Source of the DNA: Halobacteriovorax marinus
GTDB taxonomy: Bacteria > Bdellovibrionota > Bacteriovoracia > Bacteriovoracales > Bacteriovoracaceae
Assembly (NCBI GenBank): GCA_002163155.1
Contig: MAAO01000015.1
Span: 280,700-344,699, forward strand
Direction of reading: 5' to 3'
DNA length: 64,000 nucleotides
Shown here piece after piece: positions 54,848 through 64,000 of this stretch. Under the pieces are notes generated by a model, which was not told the origin of the DNA, did no database searches, and saw only the letters and a program-made list of their open reading frames with translations. Each line of letters opens with the position of its first letter. The stretch's first letter is position 1. Position numbers and translations under genes: made by a program.

Positions 54848-55438
54848 CTATTTAATTCGAAGCCCTTGAGCTTCTTTACCTCTAGCCTTAGCAACTTGTT
54901 CAACACTTCTTAAATTTTTAAGAGCGTCAAAAGTAGCCTTAACAATATTATGAGGATTATTTCCTCTTAGAGATTTAGTTAATACATTTGTAACACCTGC
55001 AAGCTCCATAATAGAACGGCAAGCTCCAGCGGCTTTTACCCCTGTACCATCTGCTGCGGGCTTAAATAAAATTTGCCCAGCATCAAATCTACCAGTGATC
55101 TGGTGAGGTATTGTTCCGTTTTCAATTGGAACGTTTACCATATTTTTTTGAGCTGCCTGAGTTGCTTTTCTGATTGCCTCTGGAACTTCCTTAGCTTTAC
55201 CAAGTCCGTAACCAACACGACCTTTCTTATCACCAATAATCATTAGTGCAGAGAAAGAAAACCTTCTACCACCCTTAACAACTTTAGCAACACGATTTAC
55301 AGCCACTACTCTTTCTTCAAATTCAGAAACAGGCGCCGCAGCTCTTGGCTTTCTTGGTCCTGCTTTCTTTTTTGGAGCTCTTTTATTTTCAGCTTTCGCT
55401 TCCACTTTAGTTTCTTCTTTTTTAGTTTCTTCAGTCAT
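54848..55438 (-). CDS. rpsE: Ribosomal protein S5
   Basis: S5 (196 residues) helps translational accuracy on the 30S. The double-stranded-RNA-binding-like domain has [16 protein letters not shown] and [15 protein letters not shown]. Unusually, about 38 extra N-terminal residues are rich in lysine, alanine and glutamate, and precede the conserved [11 protein letters not shown] start. Confidence 0.97.
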   Translation of the reverse strand: MTEETKKEETKVEAKAENKRAPKKKAGPRKPRAAAPVSEFEERVVAVNRVAKVVKGGRRFSFSALMIIGDKKGRVGYGLGKAKEVPEAIRKATQAAQKNMVNVPIENGTIPHQITGRFDAGQILFKPAADGTGVKAAGACRSIMELAGVTNVLTKSLRGNNPHNIVKATFDALKNLRSVEQVAKARGKEAQGLRIK

Positions 55439-55448
55439 GAGATATCCC

Positions 55449-55823
55449 TTAAATCTGAATTCCGTTTTCTCTTACACTATCAGCTAGAGCTGCAACAACT
55501 CCGTGATACTTGTAACCACTTCTGTCAAAAACAGCGCTTGAAATGTTCTTACCCTTAAGGCCCTCAGCTACGGCTGCACCGATTGCTTTAGCTCCCTCTT
55601 TATTGCTTGCACCTTTAATTGCGTCCTTACCAAAAGTTTGAACTGCAAATAGTGTTTGCTGAGCATTGTCATCAATAACTTGAACTGTTAAATGTTTGTT
55701 TGAACGGAATACACAAATTCTAGGACGATCTGCTGAACCGTTAATTTTAGATCGGATAGATAGTTTTCTACGGTAACGACGAGCGTCCGCAGGATTTCCA
55801 ATCTTGCCTTGTTTCTTTCTCAT
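55449..55823 (-). CDS. rplR: Ribosomal protein L18
   Basis: L18 (124 residues) binds 5S r[23 protein letters not shown] and [21 protein letters not shown] are family signatures. Confidence 0.97.
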   Translation of the reverse strand: MRKKQGKIGNPADARRYRRKLSIRSKINGSADRPRICVFRSNKHLTVQVIDDNAQQTLFAVQTFGKDAIKGASNKEGAKAIGAAVAEGLKGKNISSAVFDRSGYKYHGVVAALADSVRENGIQI

Positions 55824-55888
55824 TTTATCTCCACCCTAAGCTTTGCTATCTTTAGGCAAAAAGTTAATAATATGGCAAAAGCCAGATC

Positions 55889-56425
55889 TTATTTAGATCC
55901 AGCTTTACCTGCTTTTCTTATAATTGTTTCTTCAGCGTATTTAACACCTTTACCTTTATAAGGCTCTGGTGGTCTGAATGACCTAATCTTAGCTGCTGCG
56001 AAACCAACAAGCTCCTTATCACAACCAGATAAATCAATTACGTTCTTAGTTACTTTAGCTTGTACACCCTTTGGAAGTACATAGTCAATTGGATGTGAAA
56101 ATCCAAGGTTAAGAATTATATTCTCTCCCCTAACTAGCGCCTTATAACCAACACCGTTAAATATCAATTGTCTTGTAAAACCCTTAGATACACCAACAAC
56201 CATGTTGCTAATGAGTGTTCTAGTTGTTCCCCAAAGAGATCTTGACTCTTTAGATTCATCAACCGGGCCTACTTTAACTTCTTTACCCTCTAAAGCAATT
56301 GTCACCTTGTTAGTAAAAGTATATTCAAGTTGTCCATTTGGACCTTTAACAGCAACATGTGCTCCATTAACTTTAACTTCAACTTTTTCAGGAATCACTA
56401 CAGGTACTTTACCAATTCTAGACAT
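55889..56425 (-). CDS. rplF: Ribosomal protein L6
   Basis: L6 (178 residues) has two similar domains near the factor-binding centre. MSRIGKVPVVIPEKV, GFTRQLIFNGVGYKA and PPEPYKGKGVKYAEE are characteristic. A 65-base gap separates it from rplR. Confidence 0.98.
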   Translation of the reverse strand: MSRIGKVPVVIPEKVEVKVNGAHVAVKGPNGQLEYTFTNKVTIALEGKEVKVGPVDESKESRSLWGTTRTLISNMVVGVSKGFTRQLIFNGVGYKALVRGENIILNLGFSHPIDYVLPKGVQAKVTKNVIDLSGCDKELVGFAAAKIRSFRPPEPYKGKGVKYAEETIIRKAGKAGSK

Positions 56426-56434
56426 TGTAAACTC

Positions 56435-56818
56435 CTACCAGACGTTACAGAGGATTTCTCCACCGAGTTTAAGCTTCTTAGCTTCTCTATTTGAAAGAAT
56501 CCCTTTCGAAGTAGAAACAATTGAAGTTCCAAGACCACTTATAACTCTTGGAAAATCAGCATAACCTGAGTATCTTCTCAGACCTGGCTTAGAAACTCTT
56601 TCTATTCCGACGATAGCATCGTCTTTAAAAAGAACTTTAATTTTTATATCATTTTGGCTTTTTGCAATGATCTTAAAAGAACGAATATATCCTTCATCTT
56701 TTAAAACTTTGCATAAACCGGCTTTCGCCTTACTTGCAGGAAAATCTACTCTATCATGTCCCGCTCTAATGGCGTTTCTCATTCTAGTCAGCATATCCGC
56801 AATAGGATCAGTCATCAT
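56435..56818 (-). CDS. rpsH: Ribosomal protein S8
   Basis: S8 (127 residues) organises the 30S central domain. DPIADMLTRMRNA, ISGLGTSIVSTSKGI and the final GGEILCNVW match. The first ATG, with AGGAG seven bases before it, gives a double methionine start. Confidence 0.97.
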   Translation of the reverse strand: MMTDPIADMLTRMRNAIRAGHDRVDFPASKAKAGLCKVLKDEGYIRSFKIIAKSQNDIKIKVLFKDDAIVGIERVSKPGLRRYSGYADFPRVISGLGTSIVSTSKGILSNREAKKLKLGGEILCNVW

Positions 56819-56833
56819 AAGTCAGCTCCTTAT

Positions 56834-57139
56834 CTACCAGCTTGATTTTGTTACGCCAGGAATCATACCTGCCAGGGCTAACTCTCTGAACTTAATTCTT
56901 GAAAGTCCAAATGCTCTGTAAGTACCTCTTGGGCGACCTGTTAATACACATCTATTTCTTACTCTAATTCTAGAAGAGTTTGCAGGAAGCTTCTGCAACT
57001 TTAATGTTGCCTCTGCTACTTGCTCATCATTTGAATCAGCGCTAATAATAATTTTCTTAAGCTCAGCTCTTAAAGGAGCATACTTTGCGCTTAATTTCTT
57101 CTTCATTTCGTTGTTAACGATTTTTGCTTTTCTAGCCAT
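56834..57139 (-). CDS. rpsN: Ribosomal protein S14
   Basis: The 101-residue protein is the long, zinc-free form of S14. [14 protein letters not shown] and the C-terminal [10 protein letters not shown] are typical. Confidence 0.97.
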   Translation of the reverse strand: MARKAKIVNNEMKKKLSAKYAPLRAELKKIIISADSNDEQVAEATLKLQKLPANSSRIRVRNRCVLTGRPRGTYRAFGLSRIKFRELALAGMIPGVTKSSW

Positions 57140-57159
57140 TATCTCATCCTCAAAATTAA

Positions 57160-57699
57160 TTATTTCGTAAAAGGCATACCTAATAAAGTCAGTAACTCAC
57201 GTCCTTCATCATTATTTTTTGCCGAAGTTACAATACAAACACCAAGGCCTCTAACTTTATCAATCTGATCGTACGAAATCTCAGAGAACATAATTTGTTC
57301 CTTAAGACCTAATGTATAGTTTCCACGTCCATCAAAACCTTTCTTAGAAACGCCTCTAAAGTCACGAACCCTTGGAAGAGAAATTGTAACTAATCTGTCT
57401 AGAAAATCATACATTCTCTCGCCTCTTAAAGTAACAGAAGCACCCAATGGCATATCTTCTCTTAACTTAAATCCTGCGATTGATTTTCTGGCCTTAGTAA
57501 CAACTGGCTTTTGTCCAGCAATGTCAGTTAAGTCCTTAACGATTGAATCAACAACTTTTGCATTAGTTACTGCATCTTTTGTGCAGCAATTAACAACAAT
57601 TTTCTCAAGTTTTGGAACTTGGTGGATATTCTTGTATTGAAATTTTTCTTTAAGTTTCGCTACAATTTCATTTTTATAAGTTTCACGTAATCTGCTCAT
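57160..57699 (-). CDS. rplE: Ribosomal protein L5
   Basis: L5 (179 residues) binds 5S rRNA and contacts P-site t[38 protein letters not shown] and the [12 protein letters not shown] end are family marks. I chose the ATG with GAGG six bases upstream; a TTG start four codons earlier is unlikely. Confidence 0.97.
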   Translation of the reverse strand: MSRLRETYKNEIVAKLKEKFQYKNIHQVPKLEKIVVNCCTKDAVTNAKVVDSIVKDLTDIAGQKPVVTKARKSIAGFKLREDMPLGASVTLRGERMYDFLDRLVTISLPRVRDFRGVSKKGFDGRGNYTLGLKEQIMFSEISYDQIDKVRGLGVCIVTSAKNNDEGRELLTLLGMPFTK

Positions 57700-57712
57700 C
57701 TTTTGCCTCAAC

Positions 57713-58024
57713 TTATTTTAGAACTGAGCCGCAAGCTACAGCTACTCTAACCAGTTTTCCATCTTTTTCTTCAAATCTTACTCTTGTTGCCTTATTAGTC
57801 TTTGGACTAATTACTGCAACATTACTAAGATGAATAGGTTTTTCCATTTCTGAAAAACCACCTGCAGGATTTTCCTGAGAAGGTTTTAGCGCTTTCTTAG
57901 CAAGGTTAATCCCCTCAACTAATAAAGTACTTTTTTTCAGGTTAAGTCTTTGAACTTTACCAGTTTTTCCCTTATCTTTTCCCGCAATTACTACTACTTC
58001 ATCGCTAACTTTGATCTTTTGCAT
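57713..58024 (-). CDS. rplX: Ribosomal protein L24
   Basis: L24 (103 residues) starts 50S assembly. The KOW motif [16 protein letters not shown] and the [12 protein letters not shown] strand are present. Confidence 0.97.
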   Translation of the reverse strand: MQKIKVSDEVVVIAGKDKGKTGKVQRLNLKKSTLLVEGINLAKKALKPSQENPAGGFSEMEKPIHLSNVAVISPKTNKATRVRFEEKDGKLVRVAVACGSVLK

Positions 58025-58042
58025 CTCTATTATCCTTGCAAG

Positions 58043-58411
58043 TTAAAGAACTTCCGGTGCTAGAGAACAGATCTTCGTAAAGTTCTTAGCTCTCAACTCT
58101 CTCGCAACAGGACCAAAGATACGAGTACCTACAGGTTCATTATTTGCGTTTAAGATCACCACACTATTATTATCAAATTGGATATATGATCCATCTTCTC
58201 TTCTTATTGGGTATACTGTACGAACGATAACCGCTTTCTTAACGTCACCTTTTTTGATCTTCCCACCAGGAAGAGTTTGTTGTACAGCAACTACTATAAT
58301 ATCACCAAGACCGGCGCTCATTCTTTTTGAGCCTCCAAGTACCTTGATACACTTAACTTCTTTTGCTCCCGAGTTGTCAGCAACTGAGAGCTTACTTTGC
58401 ATTTGAATCAT
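58043..58411 (-). CDS. rplN: Ribosomal protein L14
   Basis: L14 (122 residues) forms an intersubunit bridge. [19 protein letters not shown], and [20 protein letters not shown], are nearly invariant in the family. Confidence 0.98.
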   Translation of the reverse strand: MIQMQSKLSVADNSGAKEVKCIKVLGGSKRMSAGLGDIIVVAVQQTLPGGKIKKGDVKKAVIVRTVYPIRREDGSYIQFDNNSVVILNANNEPVGTRIFGPVARELRAKNFTKICSLAPEVL

Positions 58412-58460
58412 GGGTTTTTCTCCATCTAAATCAGCTTAACTTCAACTTATGCAATTCGGT

Positions 58461-58715
58461 TTAACCCTGAACGCTTAAAAGTTCCCATTTCTTAAGTTTT
58501 GAATGAGGTCTTGATTCAATAATCATTACCTTATCGCCAACTTTTGCCGTATTGTTTTCGTCATGAGCATGGTATCTTTTACTACAAGAAACGAACTTAT
58601 TATAAGTCTTGTGCTTAAAACGACGTGTTACATTCACTGTAATAGTCTTGTCATTCTTGTCAGAAATTACTACACCATCAAGTTTTCTTTTAAACTTTTT
58701 ATTCTCAACACTCAT
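58461..58715 (-). CDS. rpsQ: Ribosomal protein S17
   Basis: S17 (84 residues) is an OB-fold 30S protein. [20 protein letters not shown] and [20 protein letters not shown] match the family. rpmC lies two bases upstream. Confidence 0.97.
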   Translation of the reverse strand: MSVENKKFKRKLDGVVISDKNDKTITVNVTRRFKHKTYNKFVSCSKRYHAHDENNTAKVGDKVMIIESRPHSKLKKWELLSVQG

Positions 58716-58717
58716 TG

Positions 58718-58915
58718 CTACTCACCCTTAGAATTTTTAACAGTTAACAAACGAGCAATATTTCCTTTTGCAATTCTAACCACATGAGGTTTTTCTAAAC
58801 CTGCTGCACTCTTTTGCATTCTCATGTTAAAAAGATTTGTTCTCATCTCTTTAACCTTGGCGTCAATTTGCTTGTTGTCCAATCCACTTATTTCGCTATA
58901 TTTTAACTTTTGCAT
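58718..58915 (-). CDS. rpmC: Ribosomal protein L29
   Basis: L29 (65 residues) is a two-helix protein by the exit tunnel. [15 protein letters not shown] sequence and the [13 protein letters not shown] end are typical. Confidence 0.96.
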   Translation of the reverse strand: MQKLKYSEISGLDNKQIDAKVKEMRTNLFNMRMQKSAAGLEKPHVVRIAKGNIARLLTVKNSKGE

Positions 58916-58943
58916 AATCGCCTCGAAATAATCCCAAAAGGAA

Positions 58944-59354
58944 TTATACTTCTTTCCTAATAATTCTTGTTTTAACTGGAAGCTTGTACATTGCTAGCTT
59001 TAAAGCTTCTTTACTCAATTCCACGTCTTCGTGTGTAATTTCGAAAAGTACTCGACCAGGTTTTATTACCGCTACCCATTGATCAGGAGAACCTTTACCT
59101 TTCCCCATTCTAACTTCAGCCGGCTTTCTTGTTAGAGACTTGTCTGGAAAAATTTTAATCCAAACGTTTCCGCCTCTTTTAATCTTTCTAGTCATAGCAA
59201 CTCGTGCTGCTTCAATTTGTCGGCTTGTTATATACCCACAAGTTGTAGCTTGTATAGCAAAATCACCAAACGTGATACTATTTCCACGGTTGGCTTGGCC
59301 CTTCATTCGACCTTTATGTTGCTTACGCCACTTTACTCTTTTAGGACTTAGCAT
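58944..59354 (-). CDS. rplP: Ribosomal protein L16
   Basis: L16 (136 residues) lines the A site of the 50[37 protein letters not shown] and [10 protein letters not shown] are present. A 101-base gap before it (next to rpsC) is large for this operon; it contains an AT-rich palindrome (TTAAGTGCTAA) but no gene. Confidence 0.98.
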   Translation of the reverse strand: MLSPKRVKWRKQHKGRMKGQANRGNSITFGDFAIQATTCGYITSRQIEAARVAMTRKIKRGGNVWIKIFPDKSLTRKPAEVRMGKGKGSPDQWVAVIKPGRVLFEITHEDVELSKEALKLAMYKLPVKTRIIRKEV

Positions 59355-59455
59355 ATTGACCTCATAAATATTGTATTTTTAACTGTTTAGCACTTAACTT
59401 GTTTTAATCACAAGCCAGAGGTACTCCTTTGTTCAAAGCATCCATCTAAATAAAA

Positions 59456-60082
59456 TTAGACGTATACTTCTCCCTTATATACCCAAACTTTTACACCAAT
59501 TACACCATATGTTGTGTGCGCTTCCGCAGTGGCATAATCAATATCCGCTCTTAATGTATGAAGAGGCACTTTTCTTTCTGAGTAACCCTCAGCTCTTGCC
59601 ATTTCTGCACCACCAAGACGACCAGCAGTTCTAACTTTAATACCTTTAACTCCAGCTCTGAAGGCAGATTGCATAACCTTCTTCATAGCTCTTCTAAAAG
59701 CAACACGTTTCTCAAGCTGACCTGCAATATTTTCTGCAATCAATTTTGAATCTGCATCTGGTCTTTTAACTTCAGCAATATTAAAAATTAAAGTTCCCTT
59801 AGTTAACTTCTTAAGGTCTTTTCTAATCTTTTCAATTCCTGCGCCTTTTTTACCGATTGCAACACCTGGCTTAGCTGTATAAACAGTTACCTTAACCTGG
59901 TCAGACGTTCTTTCGATTTCAGTTCTAGAAACAGCAGCATTTTTCATGCTTTTTTCAACATAAGCTCTCATCGCTAGATCTTCTTGCAACTGAGTTGCAT
60001 AGTTATCTTTTGCGTACCACTTAGATTGCCAACCTTTAATGTATCCTAGTCTAAAACCGTATGGATGTACTTTTTGTCCCAT
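59456..60082 (-). CDS. rpsC: Ribosomal protein S3
   Basis: S3 (208 residues) surrounds the mRNA entry tunnel. [18 protein letters not shown], the KH loop [16 protein letters not shown] and the C-terminal [13 protein letters not shown] are family signatures. Confidence 0.98.
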   Translation of the reverse strand: MGQKVHPYGFRLGYIKGWQSKWYAKDNYATQLQEDLAMRAYVEKSMKNAAVSRTEIERTSDQVKVTVYTAKPGVAIGKKGAGIEKIRKDLKKLTKGTLIFNIAEVKRPDADSKLIAENIAGQLEKRVAFRRAMKKVMQSAFRAGVKGIKVRTAGRLGGAEMARAEGYSERKVPLHTLRADIDYATAEAHTTYGVIGVKVWVYKGEVYV

Positions 60083-60092
60083 TGTATCCTTC

Positions 60093-60428
60093 CTATGCTT
60101 CTTTTAATTCAAGAGTAACGTGACTACTTCTTTTTCTAACTCTAAATGCACGTCCTTGAGCTCTAGGCTGGACTCTTTTTAAAGTTGGACCGCCATCTGC
60201 AAAGATTTGAGTCAGAACTAGGTTGTCAATATCGTACTTGTCAGAATCAGCTGCAATAGCAAGTCCGCTATTGATAAGCTTAGTTAACATAAGTGCAATT
60301 TCTTTTTTTTCACAAAAACGTAAAATCTTAATTGCTTCAGATGCCTTCTTGTTTCTAACTAAGTTGCAAACTTGTCTTACCTTTCTTGGGGCAATACCAA
60401 TTTTGCGATTCTTAACTTTAATGGCCAT
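60093..60428 (-). CDS. rplV: Ribosomal protein L22
   Basis: L22 (111 residues) reaches into the exit tunnel. [20 protein letters not shown] and [20 protein letters not shown] contain the conserved hairpin. Confidence 0.98.
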   Translation of the reverse strand: MAIKVKNRKIGIAPRKVRQVCNLVRNKKASEAIKILRFCEKKEIALMLTKLINSGLAIAADSDKYDIDNLVLTQIFADGGPTLKRVQPRAQGRAFRVRKRSSHVTLELKEA

Positions 60429-60476
60429 AACGAGCCTCTCCTATTCTAATGCCGCCGAAGCGGCATTGAAATTTGT

Positions 60477-60758
60477 TTACTTTCTTTTCTTCTTATCTGC
60501 ACCATGACCATAATAAGTCCTAGTTAATGCAAATTCCCCTAACTTGTGTCCGATCATATTGTCAGTTACGTATACAGGAATAAACTTCTTACCGTTATGT
60601 ACAGCAAAAGTTAATCCAATAAACTCTGGAACAATTGTTGATCTTCTAGACCAAGTCTTAATTACTTTTGAACTCTTGTTGCTGTCATCCATCACTTTTA
60701 GAGCTTTCTCTAAAAGGTGATAATCAACAAAAGGACCTTTCTTAATTGAACGGGCCAT
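60477..60758 (-). CDS. rpsS: Ribosomal protein S19
   Basis: S19 (93 residues) lies in the 30S head. [33 protein letters not shown] and [15 protein letters not shown] are typical. Confidence 0.98.
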   Translation of the reverse strand: MARSIKKGPFVDYHLLEKALKVMDDSNKSSKVIKTWSRRSTIVPEFIGLTFAVHNGKKFIPVYVTDNMIGHKLGEFALTRTYYGHGADKKKRK

Positions 60759-60773
60759 AAATATCTCCCTAAT

Positions 60774-61598
60774 CTATTTTCTACGCTTTACGATAAATCT
60801 ATCTGTTCTTCTGTTCTTTCTTGTTTTGAAACCTTTAGTTGGTTTACCCCAAGGAGTCACTGGATGTCTACCACCTGAAGTTCTTCCCTCACCACCACCA
60901 TGCGGGTGATCAACTGGATTCATAACAACACCACGAACAGTTGGTCTAAATCCAAGCTTTCTCTTACGACCAGCTTTACCAATGTTTCTTTTTTCATGAT
61001 CAAGATTTCCAACCTGACCAATCGTAGCTCTACAAACAGACCTTACTTTTCTAATCTCACCTGAAGGCATTCTAAGAAGAGCTGTTTCACCCTCTTTTGC
61101 CATAACTTGTACGTACGCACCAGCCGATCTAGCAAACTGCCCACCTGCACCAGGATGTAATTCAACATTGTGAACTAACGTTCCTACTGGGATGTCCTTA
61201 AGTTGCTTAGAGTTTCCAACAGTGATATCTGCAGTTGCAGATGAAATAACAGTGTCTCCAGCTTTTAGGCCTACAGGAGCAAGAATATATTTCTTCTCTC
61301 CGTCAGCATAAGCTAGAAGTGCAATGTTACACGTTCTGTTTGGATCATAGCTAATAGCTTGTACGTTTGCAGGGATATCGAGTTTATTTCTTTTGAAATC
61401 AATTACTCTATATCTTCTCTTAACTCCACCACCTCTGTGTCTAACAGTGATTCTTCCGGCGTTGTTTCTTCCTGCAGTGCTCTTTTTAGGAGCCAAAAGT
61501 TTCTTTTCGGGTGCTACACCTTTAGTCAACTCATCACTATTGACGACTTGCATTCGTCTAAGTGAAGGAGTTGTCGGTTTAAATTTTTTAATACCCAT
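60774..61598 (-). CDS. rplB: Ribosomal protein L2
   Basis: L2 (274 residues) is close to the peptidyl transferase centre. [36 protein letters not shown] and the [17 protein letters not shown] motif with its active-site histidines are present. Confidence 0.98.
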   Translation of the reverse strand: MGIKKFKPTTPSLRRMQVVNSDELTKGVAPEKKLLAPKKSTAGRNNAGRITVRHRGGGVKRRYRVIDFKRNKLDIPANVQAISYDPNRTCNIALLAYADGEKKYILAPVGLKAGDTVISSATADITVGNSKQLKDIPVGTLVHNVELHPGAGGQFARSAGAYVQVMAKEGETALLRMPSGEIRKVRSVCRATIGQVGNLDHEKRNIGKAGRKRKLGFRPTVRGVVMNPVDHPHGGGEGRTSGGRHPVTPWGKPTKGFKTRKNRRTDRFIVKRRK

Positions 61599-61626
61599 AG
61601 TTGTTCCTCTTCTACTTATCTATTTC

Positions 61627-61917
61627 TTAGATTCCTTTAAAGAATTCTATTTTTTGACCTTCACCAAGCTCAATGTAAGCCTTTTTAACCTTTCCAGTTT
61701 TTTTAATTGCTTTACCAACTCTTTTAACTTTACCAGGAGTGATGTTTGTTTTTACGCTTAAGACTTTTACATCATAAAGCTTTTCAACTGCTTCTTTAAT
61801 TTGGTTCTTGTTTGACTTAAGATCAACAACAAATCCAAACCTGTTGTACTTTTCAGTTGCAACAGCAGCTTTTTCTGTAATCAATGGTTTGATTAATACG
61901 TTTTCTAAATGTGCCAT
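61627..61917 (-). CDS. rplW: Ribosomal protein L23
   Basis: L23 (96 residues) is at the tunnel exit and docks trigger factor and SRP. LIKPLITEKAAVATEKYNR and IKEAVEKLYDVKVLSVKT are typical. Confidence 0.97.
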   Translation of the reverse strand: MAHLENVLIKPLITEKAAVATEKYNRFGFVVDLKSNKNQIKEAVEKLYDVKVLSVKTNITPGKVKRVGKAIKKTGKVKKAYIELGEGQKIEFFKGI

Positions 61918-61920
61918 TTC

Positions 61921-62538
61921 TTACCCCAATTTCCCAAGAATAGCTTCTAGTGCAGCTTTCTCGATTACTAAGTTTTCAAATTTAACTGCTTCGTAAACAC
62001 TAAACCCTTCTGCAGCCAATCCTTTTCCGTACTGAAGGTTCTTAGCAGCTCTAAGCGCTAGAGAATCTTTTTTATCAGTAACTATTAGTGCAGGTAAAAG
62101 ACCTTTACTAGTTAAAAGACTGTAAAGTTCTTTTGTTTTACCATTAGACTCAATAGTGTCTACAACAGTTAGTTTTCCAGCCTGAAGCTTATCAGCAAGA
62201 ACAGACTGAATAGCTTTAGCAGCTACTTTCTTATTTAATTTTTGATCATAACTTCTTGGTGTTGGACCAAATACGGTACCACCGCCAACCATTAATGGTG
62301 ACCTTGATGTACCTTGACGTGCTCTACCAGTTCCTTTCTGCTTGAAAGGCTTAGCACCACCACCACGAACTTGTGATCTATTTTTTGTACATGCATTTCC
62401 TTGTCTTCTTCCAGCAAGTGTTGCCTTAACAACTTGGTGAACTACAGGAACATTTATATCTTCGGAAGTTAGAGCAACATTAGTGCTTAGCTTTCCTGAA
62501 GTTTCAAATTTTGCATTAAGTACTGTTATATCTGTCAT
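61921..62538 (-). CDS. rplD: Ribosomal protein L4
   Basis: L4 (205 residues) lines the exit tunnel and in some bacteria regulates its own operon. RSQVRGGGAKPFKQKGTGRA, RQGTSRSPLMVGGG and FGPTPRSYDQKLNKK form the conserved loop. rplW begins three bases after its stop. Confidence 0.97.
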   Translation of the reverse strand: MTDITVLNAKFETSGKLSTNVALTSEDINVPVVHQVVKATLAGRRQGNACTKNRSQVRGGGAKPFKQKGTGRARQGTSRSPLMVGGGTVFGPTPRSYDQKLNKKVAAKAIQSVLADKLQAGKLTVVDTIESNGKTKELYSLLTSKGLLPALIVTDKKDSLALRAAKNLQYGKGLAAEGFSVYEAVKFENLVIEKAALEAILGKLG

Positions 62539-62555
62539 CTTTACAACCCCTTAAT

Positions 62556-63242
62556 CTATTTCTTCAAAGCTTTCGCTATTCTAATGAAGCCATTTTTAGA
62601 TCCTGGCACTGATCCCCTAAGGAGCATGTAACCTTTCTCTGTATTAACTTCAACCACTTTAATATTCTGAGTAGTCTGTTGAACTGCTCCCATGTGACCA
62701 GGCATTTTCTTTAATTTGAAAACACGTCCTGGAGTCGCTCTGTTACCAATTGAACCTGTAGTTCTATGGAAATGAGAACCATGAGCAGCTGGACCACCGG
62801 CAAAGTTATACTTCTTCATAACACCCTGGAAACCCTTACCTTTAGTAACACCTGTTACATCAACGTAAGCGTCTGGAGTGAATATTCCTAAAGAAATTTC
62901 TTTTCCTAGATCTTCTGTAGATACTTTTTCATTTTTGATTTCAGCAAATCTAGTTAAATTAGCTTTAACTTCTGCTTTTTTAAGGTGACCCTTAATTGGC
63001 TTCTTAACAAGACTCTCTCTCTTCTCACCGTAACCAACTTGATAAGCTTCATAACCGTCTACTTCAACAGTTTTCACTTGAGTTACTATGTTAGGGATTA
63101 GCTTAACGACAGTCACTGGAACATGATTCCCGTTCTCGTCGAAGACTCTTGTCATACCTGCTTTAACGCCGTAAAACGCAGCAAGATCGATTGAATTTGC
63201 AGTTGTAGACTGATTCTCAACAGCTGTTTTTTCTTCTGTCAT
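62556..63242 (-). CDS. rplC: Ribosomal protein L3
   Basis: L3 (228 residues) is a primary 50S assembly protein. YGVKAGMTRVFDENGNHVP, and GFQGVMKKYNFAGGPAAHGS with the GSIGNRATPGRVFKLKKMPG loop, are family marks. About 23 extra N-terminal residues rich in T, E and S precede the usual start. GGAGG lies before the ATG. Confidence 0.97.
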   Translation of the reverse strand: MTEEKTAVENQSTTANSIDLAAFYGVKAGMTRVFDENGNHVPVTVVKLIPNIVTQVKTVEVDGYEAYQVGYGEKRESLVKKPIKGHLKKAEVKANLTRFAEIKNEKVSTEDLGKEISLGIFTPDAYVDVTGVTKGKGFQGVMKKYNFAGGPAAHGSHFHRTTGSIGNRATPGRVFKLKKMPGHMGAVQQTTQNIKVVEVNTEKGYMLLRGSVPGSKNGFIRIAKALKK

Positions 63243-63254
63243 TGATCCTCCACA

Positions 63255-63278
63255 GCATCACCCTACTCTTAGGGATGC
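63255..63278 (-). promoter_or_regulatory. Hairpin in front of the rplC ribosome-binding site
   Basis: On the minus strand GCAT-CCCTA-AGAG-TAGGG-TG-ATGC forms nine base pairs with a two-base bulge, ending a few bases before the GGAGG of rplC. It lies in the 91-base gap after rpsJ, and could be a protein-binding or attenuation site. Confidence 0.4.
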
Positions 63279-63331
63279 ATGCATGGTTAATAAAAATTTT
63301 GACTAATATATTTGAGTTTAGTCTTTTTCTT

Positions 63332-63640
63332 CTAGTATTTAATTTCTACATCAACACCGGCAGATAGATCTAACTTCATTAGGCTATCAACAGTTTGTTG
63401 TGTAGGATCCACGATATCAATAAGCCTTTTGTGAGTTCTCATTTCGAACTGCTCTCTAGCCTTCTTGTTCACGTGTGGTCCTCTAAGAACAGTAAATTTA
63501 TTAATTTCTGTTGGAAGAGGGATTGGTCCAGCAACTCTGGCACCAGTTTCTTTAGCTGTATTTACAATCTCACCTACTGAACTATCCAGTAATTTATGAT
63601 CGTAAGCTCTTAGCTTTATTCTTAGTCTTGGTTCTTTCAT
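63332..63640 (-). CDS. rpsJ: Ribosomal protein S10
   Basis: S10 (102 residues) sits in the 30S head and also serves as NusE in antitermination. [37 protein letters not shown] and the [13 protein letters not shown] segment match. The start is the ATG opening MKEPRLR; GAGG is 11 bases upstream, a long spacing, and an extended N-terminus is unlikely. Confidence 0.97.
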   Translation of the reverse strand: MKEPRLRIKLRAYDHKLLDSSVGEIVNTAKETGARVAGPIPLPTEINKFTVLRGPHVNKKAREQFEMRTHKRLIDIVDPTQQTVDSLMKLDLSAGVDVEIKY

Positions 63641-63680
63641 GACTATTCGTTCCTCATTATTTTTTACATATAGAGTCAGG

Positions 63681-63709
63681 GTTTTATGAGTTATTGGGCC
63701 CTTTGTCAA
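63681..63709 (-). promoter_or_regulatory. Promoter of the S10 operon
   Basis: On the minus strand a perfect TTGACA is 17 bases from TAAAAC (4 of 6). The start of transcription would be about 35 bases before the rpsJ ATG. It is in the gap between tuf and rpsJ and would give the ribosomal cluster its own promoter. Confidence 0.72.
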
Positions 63710-63758
63710 TCTCTTTTAAAAAAATAAAACACTTTTTTAAAAATAAATGGCCCAATAA
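63691..63758. repeat. Inverted repeat around the S10 promoter
   Basis: TTATTGGGCC (63691-63700) and GGCCCAATAA (63749-63758) are perfect 10-base inverted copies, 48 bases apart. One arm lies in the spacer of the S10 promoter; the space between is very AT-rich. Either an operator pair or the base of a long RNA hairpin after tuf could explain it. Confidence 0.6.
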
Positions 63759-63880
63759 TCAAATACTTATTAAAACTCAACAACTCTTCTTTTGCTTAAT
63801 TGACTCGGGGCCGTATCCTGGACCAAAGTTTATTATTTTGCTAATTGACCCGTAGCCTCATTGAGGCTTCTCTCAACTAG

Positions 63881-64000
63881 TTATTCAACGATCTCAGATA
63901 CTGTACCAGCACCAATTGTTCTACCACCCTCACGGATTGCAAACTTAAGACCTTTTTCCATCGCGATTGGAGTAATTAACTCTACCTCGAAAGAAGTGTT
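63881..64000 (-). CDS. tuf: Elongation factor Tu, C-terminal end only
   Basis: The last 39 residues are visible, including [20 protein letters not shown] and [16 protein letters not shown], which are diagnostic of EF-Tu domain 3. The N-terminal part lies beyond the window edge. It precedes rpsJ on the same strand, the usual order (fusA-tuf-rpsJ). Confidence 0.95.
   Translation of the reverse strand, partial: NTSFEVELITPIAMEKGLKFAIREGGRTIGAGTVSEIVE

Noticed and set aside
63853..63867. AGCCTCATTGAGGCT as a terminator after tuf
   Set aside because: It is a near-perfect palindrome with a one-base centre and no T-tract follows on the minus strand.

Overview
The window is a contiguous piece of an AT-rich bacterial chromosome. 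It has one incomplete gene at each end, and I see no rRNA, tRNA, CRISPR array, insertion sequence or prophage. Gene content suggests a marine predatory bacterium of the Bdellovibrionota (Bacteriovorax/Halobacteriovorax type). The pointers are a Tad-type secretion protein next to an FHA protein, many small exported proteins and lipoproteins, a propionyl-CoA carboxylase with separate subunits, enzymes that could recycle peptidoglycan and nucleotides, and a long S10-spc-alpha ribosomal cluster that lacks rpsD. This placement is inference from gene content and not a database match.

Layout. 1-2.0 kb: end of a Tad-like cluster (FHA protein, DUF192 protein, TadC-like protein). 2.1-8.9 kb: a minus-strand run of AMP nucleosidase, MreB, a PilZ-like protein, a lipoprotein, two oligopeptide-type permeases and a NagZ-like enzyme. 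The AMP nucleosidase carries a histone-H1-like lysine-rich tail. 9.1 kb: a 34-residue very basic protein with its own promoter and terminator. 9.2-14.1 kb: an HprK-like kinase, a glycosyltransferase, an LpoA-like lipoprotein and a secreted HExxH protein. 14.1-17.8 kb: grpE-dnaK-dnaJ. 18-25 kb: a secreted lipase-like protein, HemW, a two-lobed M16 peptidase, an HD-GYP-like protein and an unrecognised protein.

25-28.2 kb: methylmalonyl-CoA mutase and its MeaB chaperone. 28.3-35.8 kb is the most unusual region. A NodU/SxtI-type carbamoyltransferase is fused to an SxtJ-like membrane domain, with a DUF5989 (possibly SxtK-like) protein, a translationally coupled radical SAM enzyme, and an SGNH protein beside it. 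A tightly coupled four-gene unit follows: two small membrane proteins, a PP-loop ATPase and a SufS-like cysteine desulfurase. Together they look like a biosynthetic locus for a carbamoylated and perhaps sulfur-containing product. 35.9-40.8 kb: exported proteins of unknown role, including a lipoprotein behind a textbook sigma-54 promoter, then a GDSL lipoprotein.

40.8-49.4 kb: a YrdC/YciO protein, HflC/HflK, the three subunits of a propionyl- or acetyl-CoA carboxylase, a sigma-54-dependent activator and a TlpA-like thioredoxin. The carboxylase and the mutase would together take propionyl-CoA to succinyl-CoA. 49.5-64 kb: on the minus strand, tuf, then rpsJ through rplQ including secY, adk, infA, rpmJ and rpoA. 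A clear promoter lies in front of rpsJ and a terminator follows rplQ.
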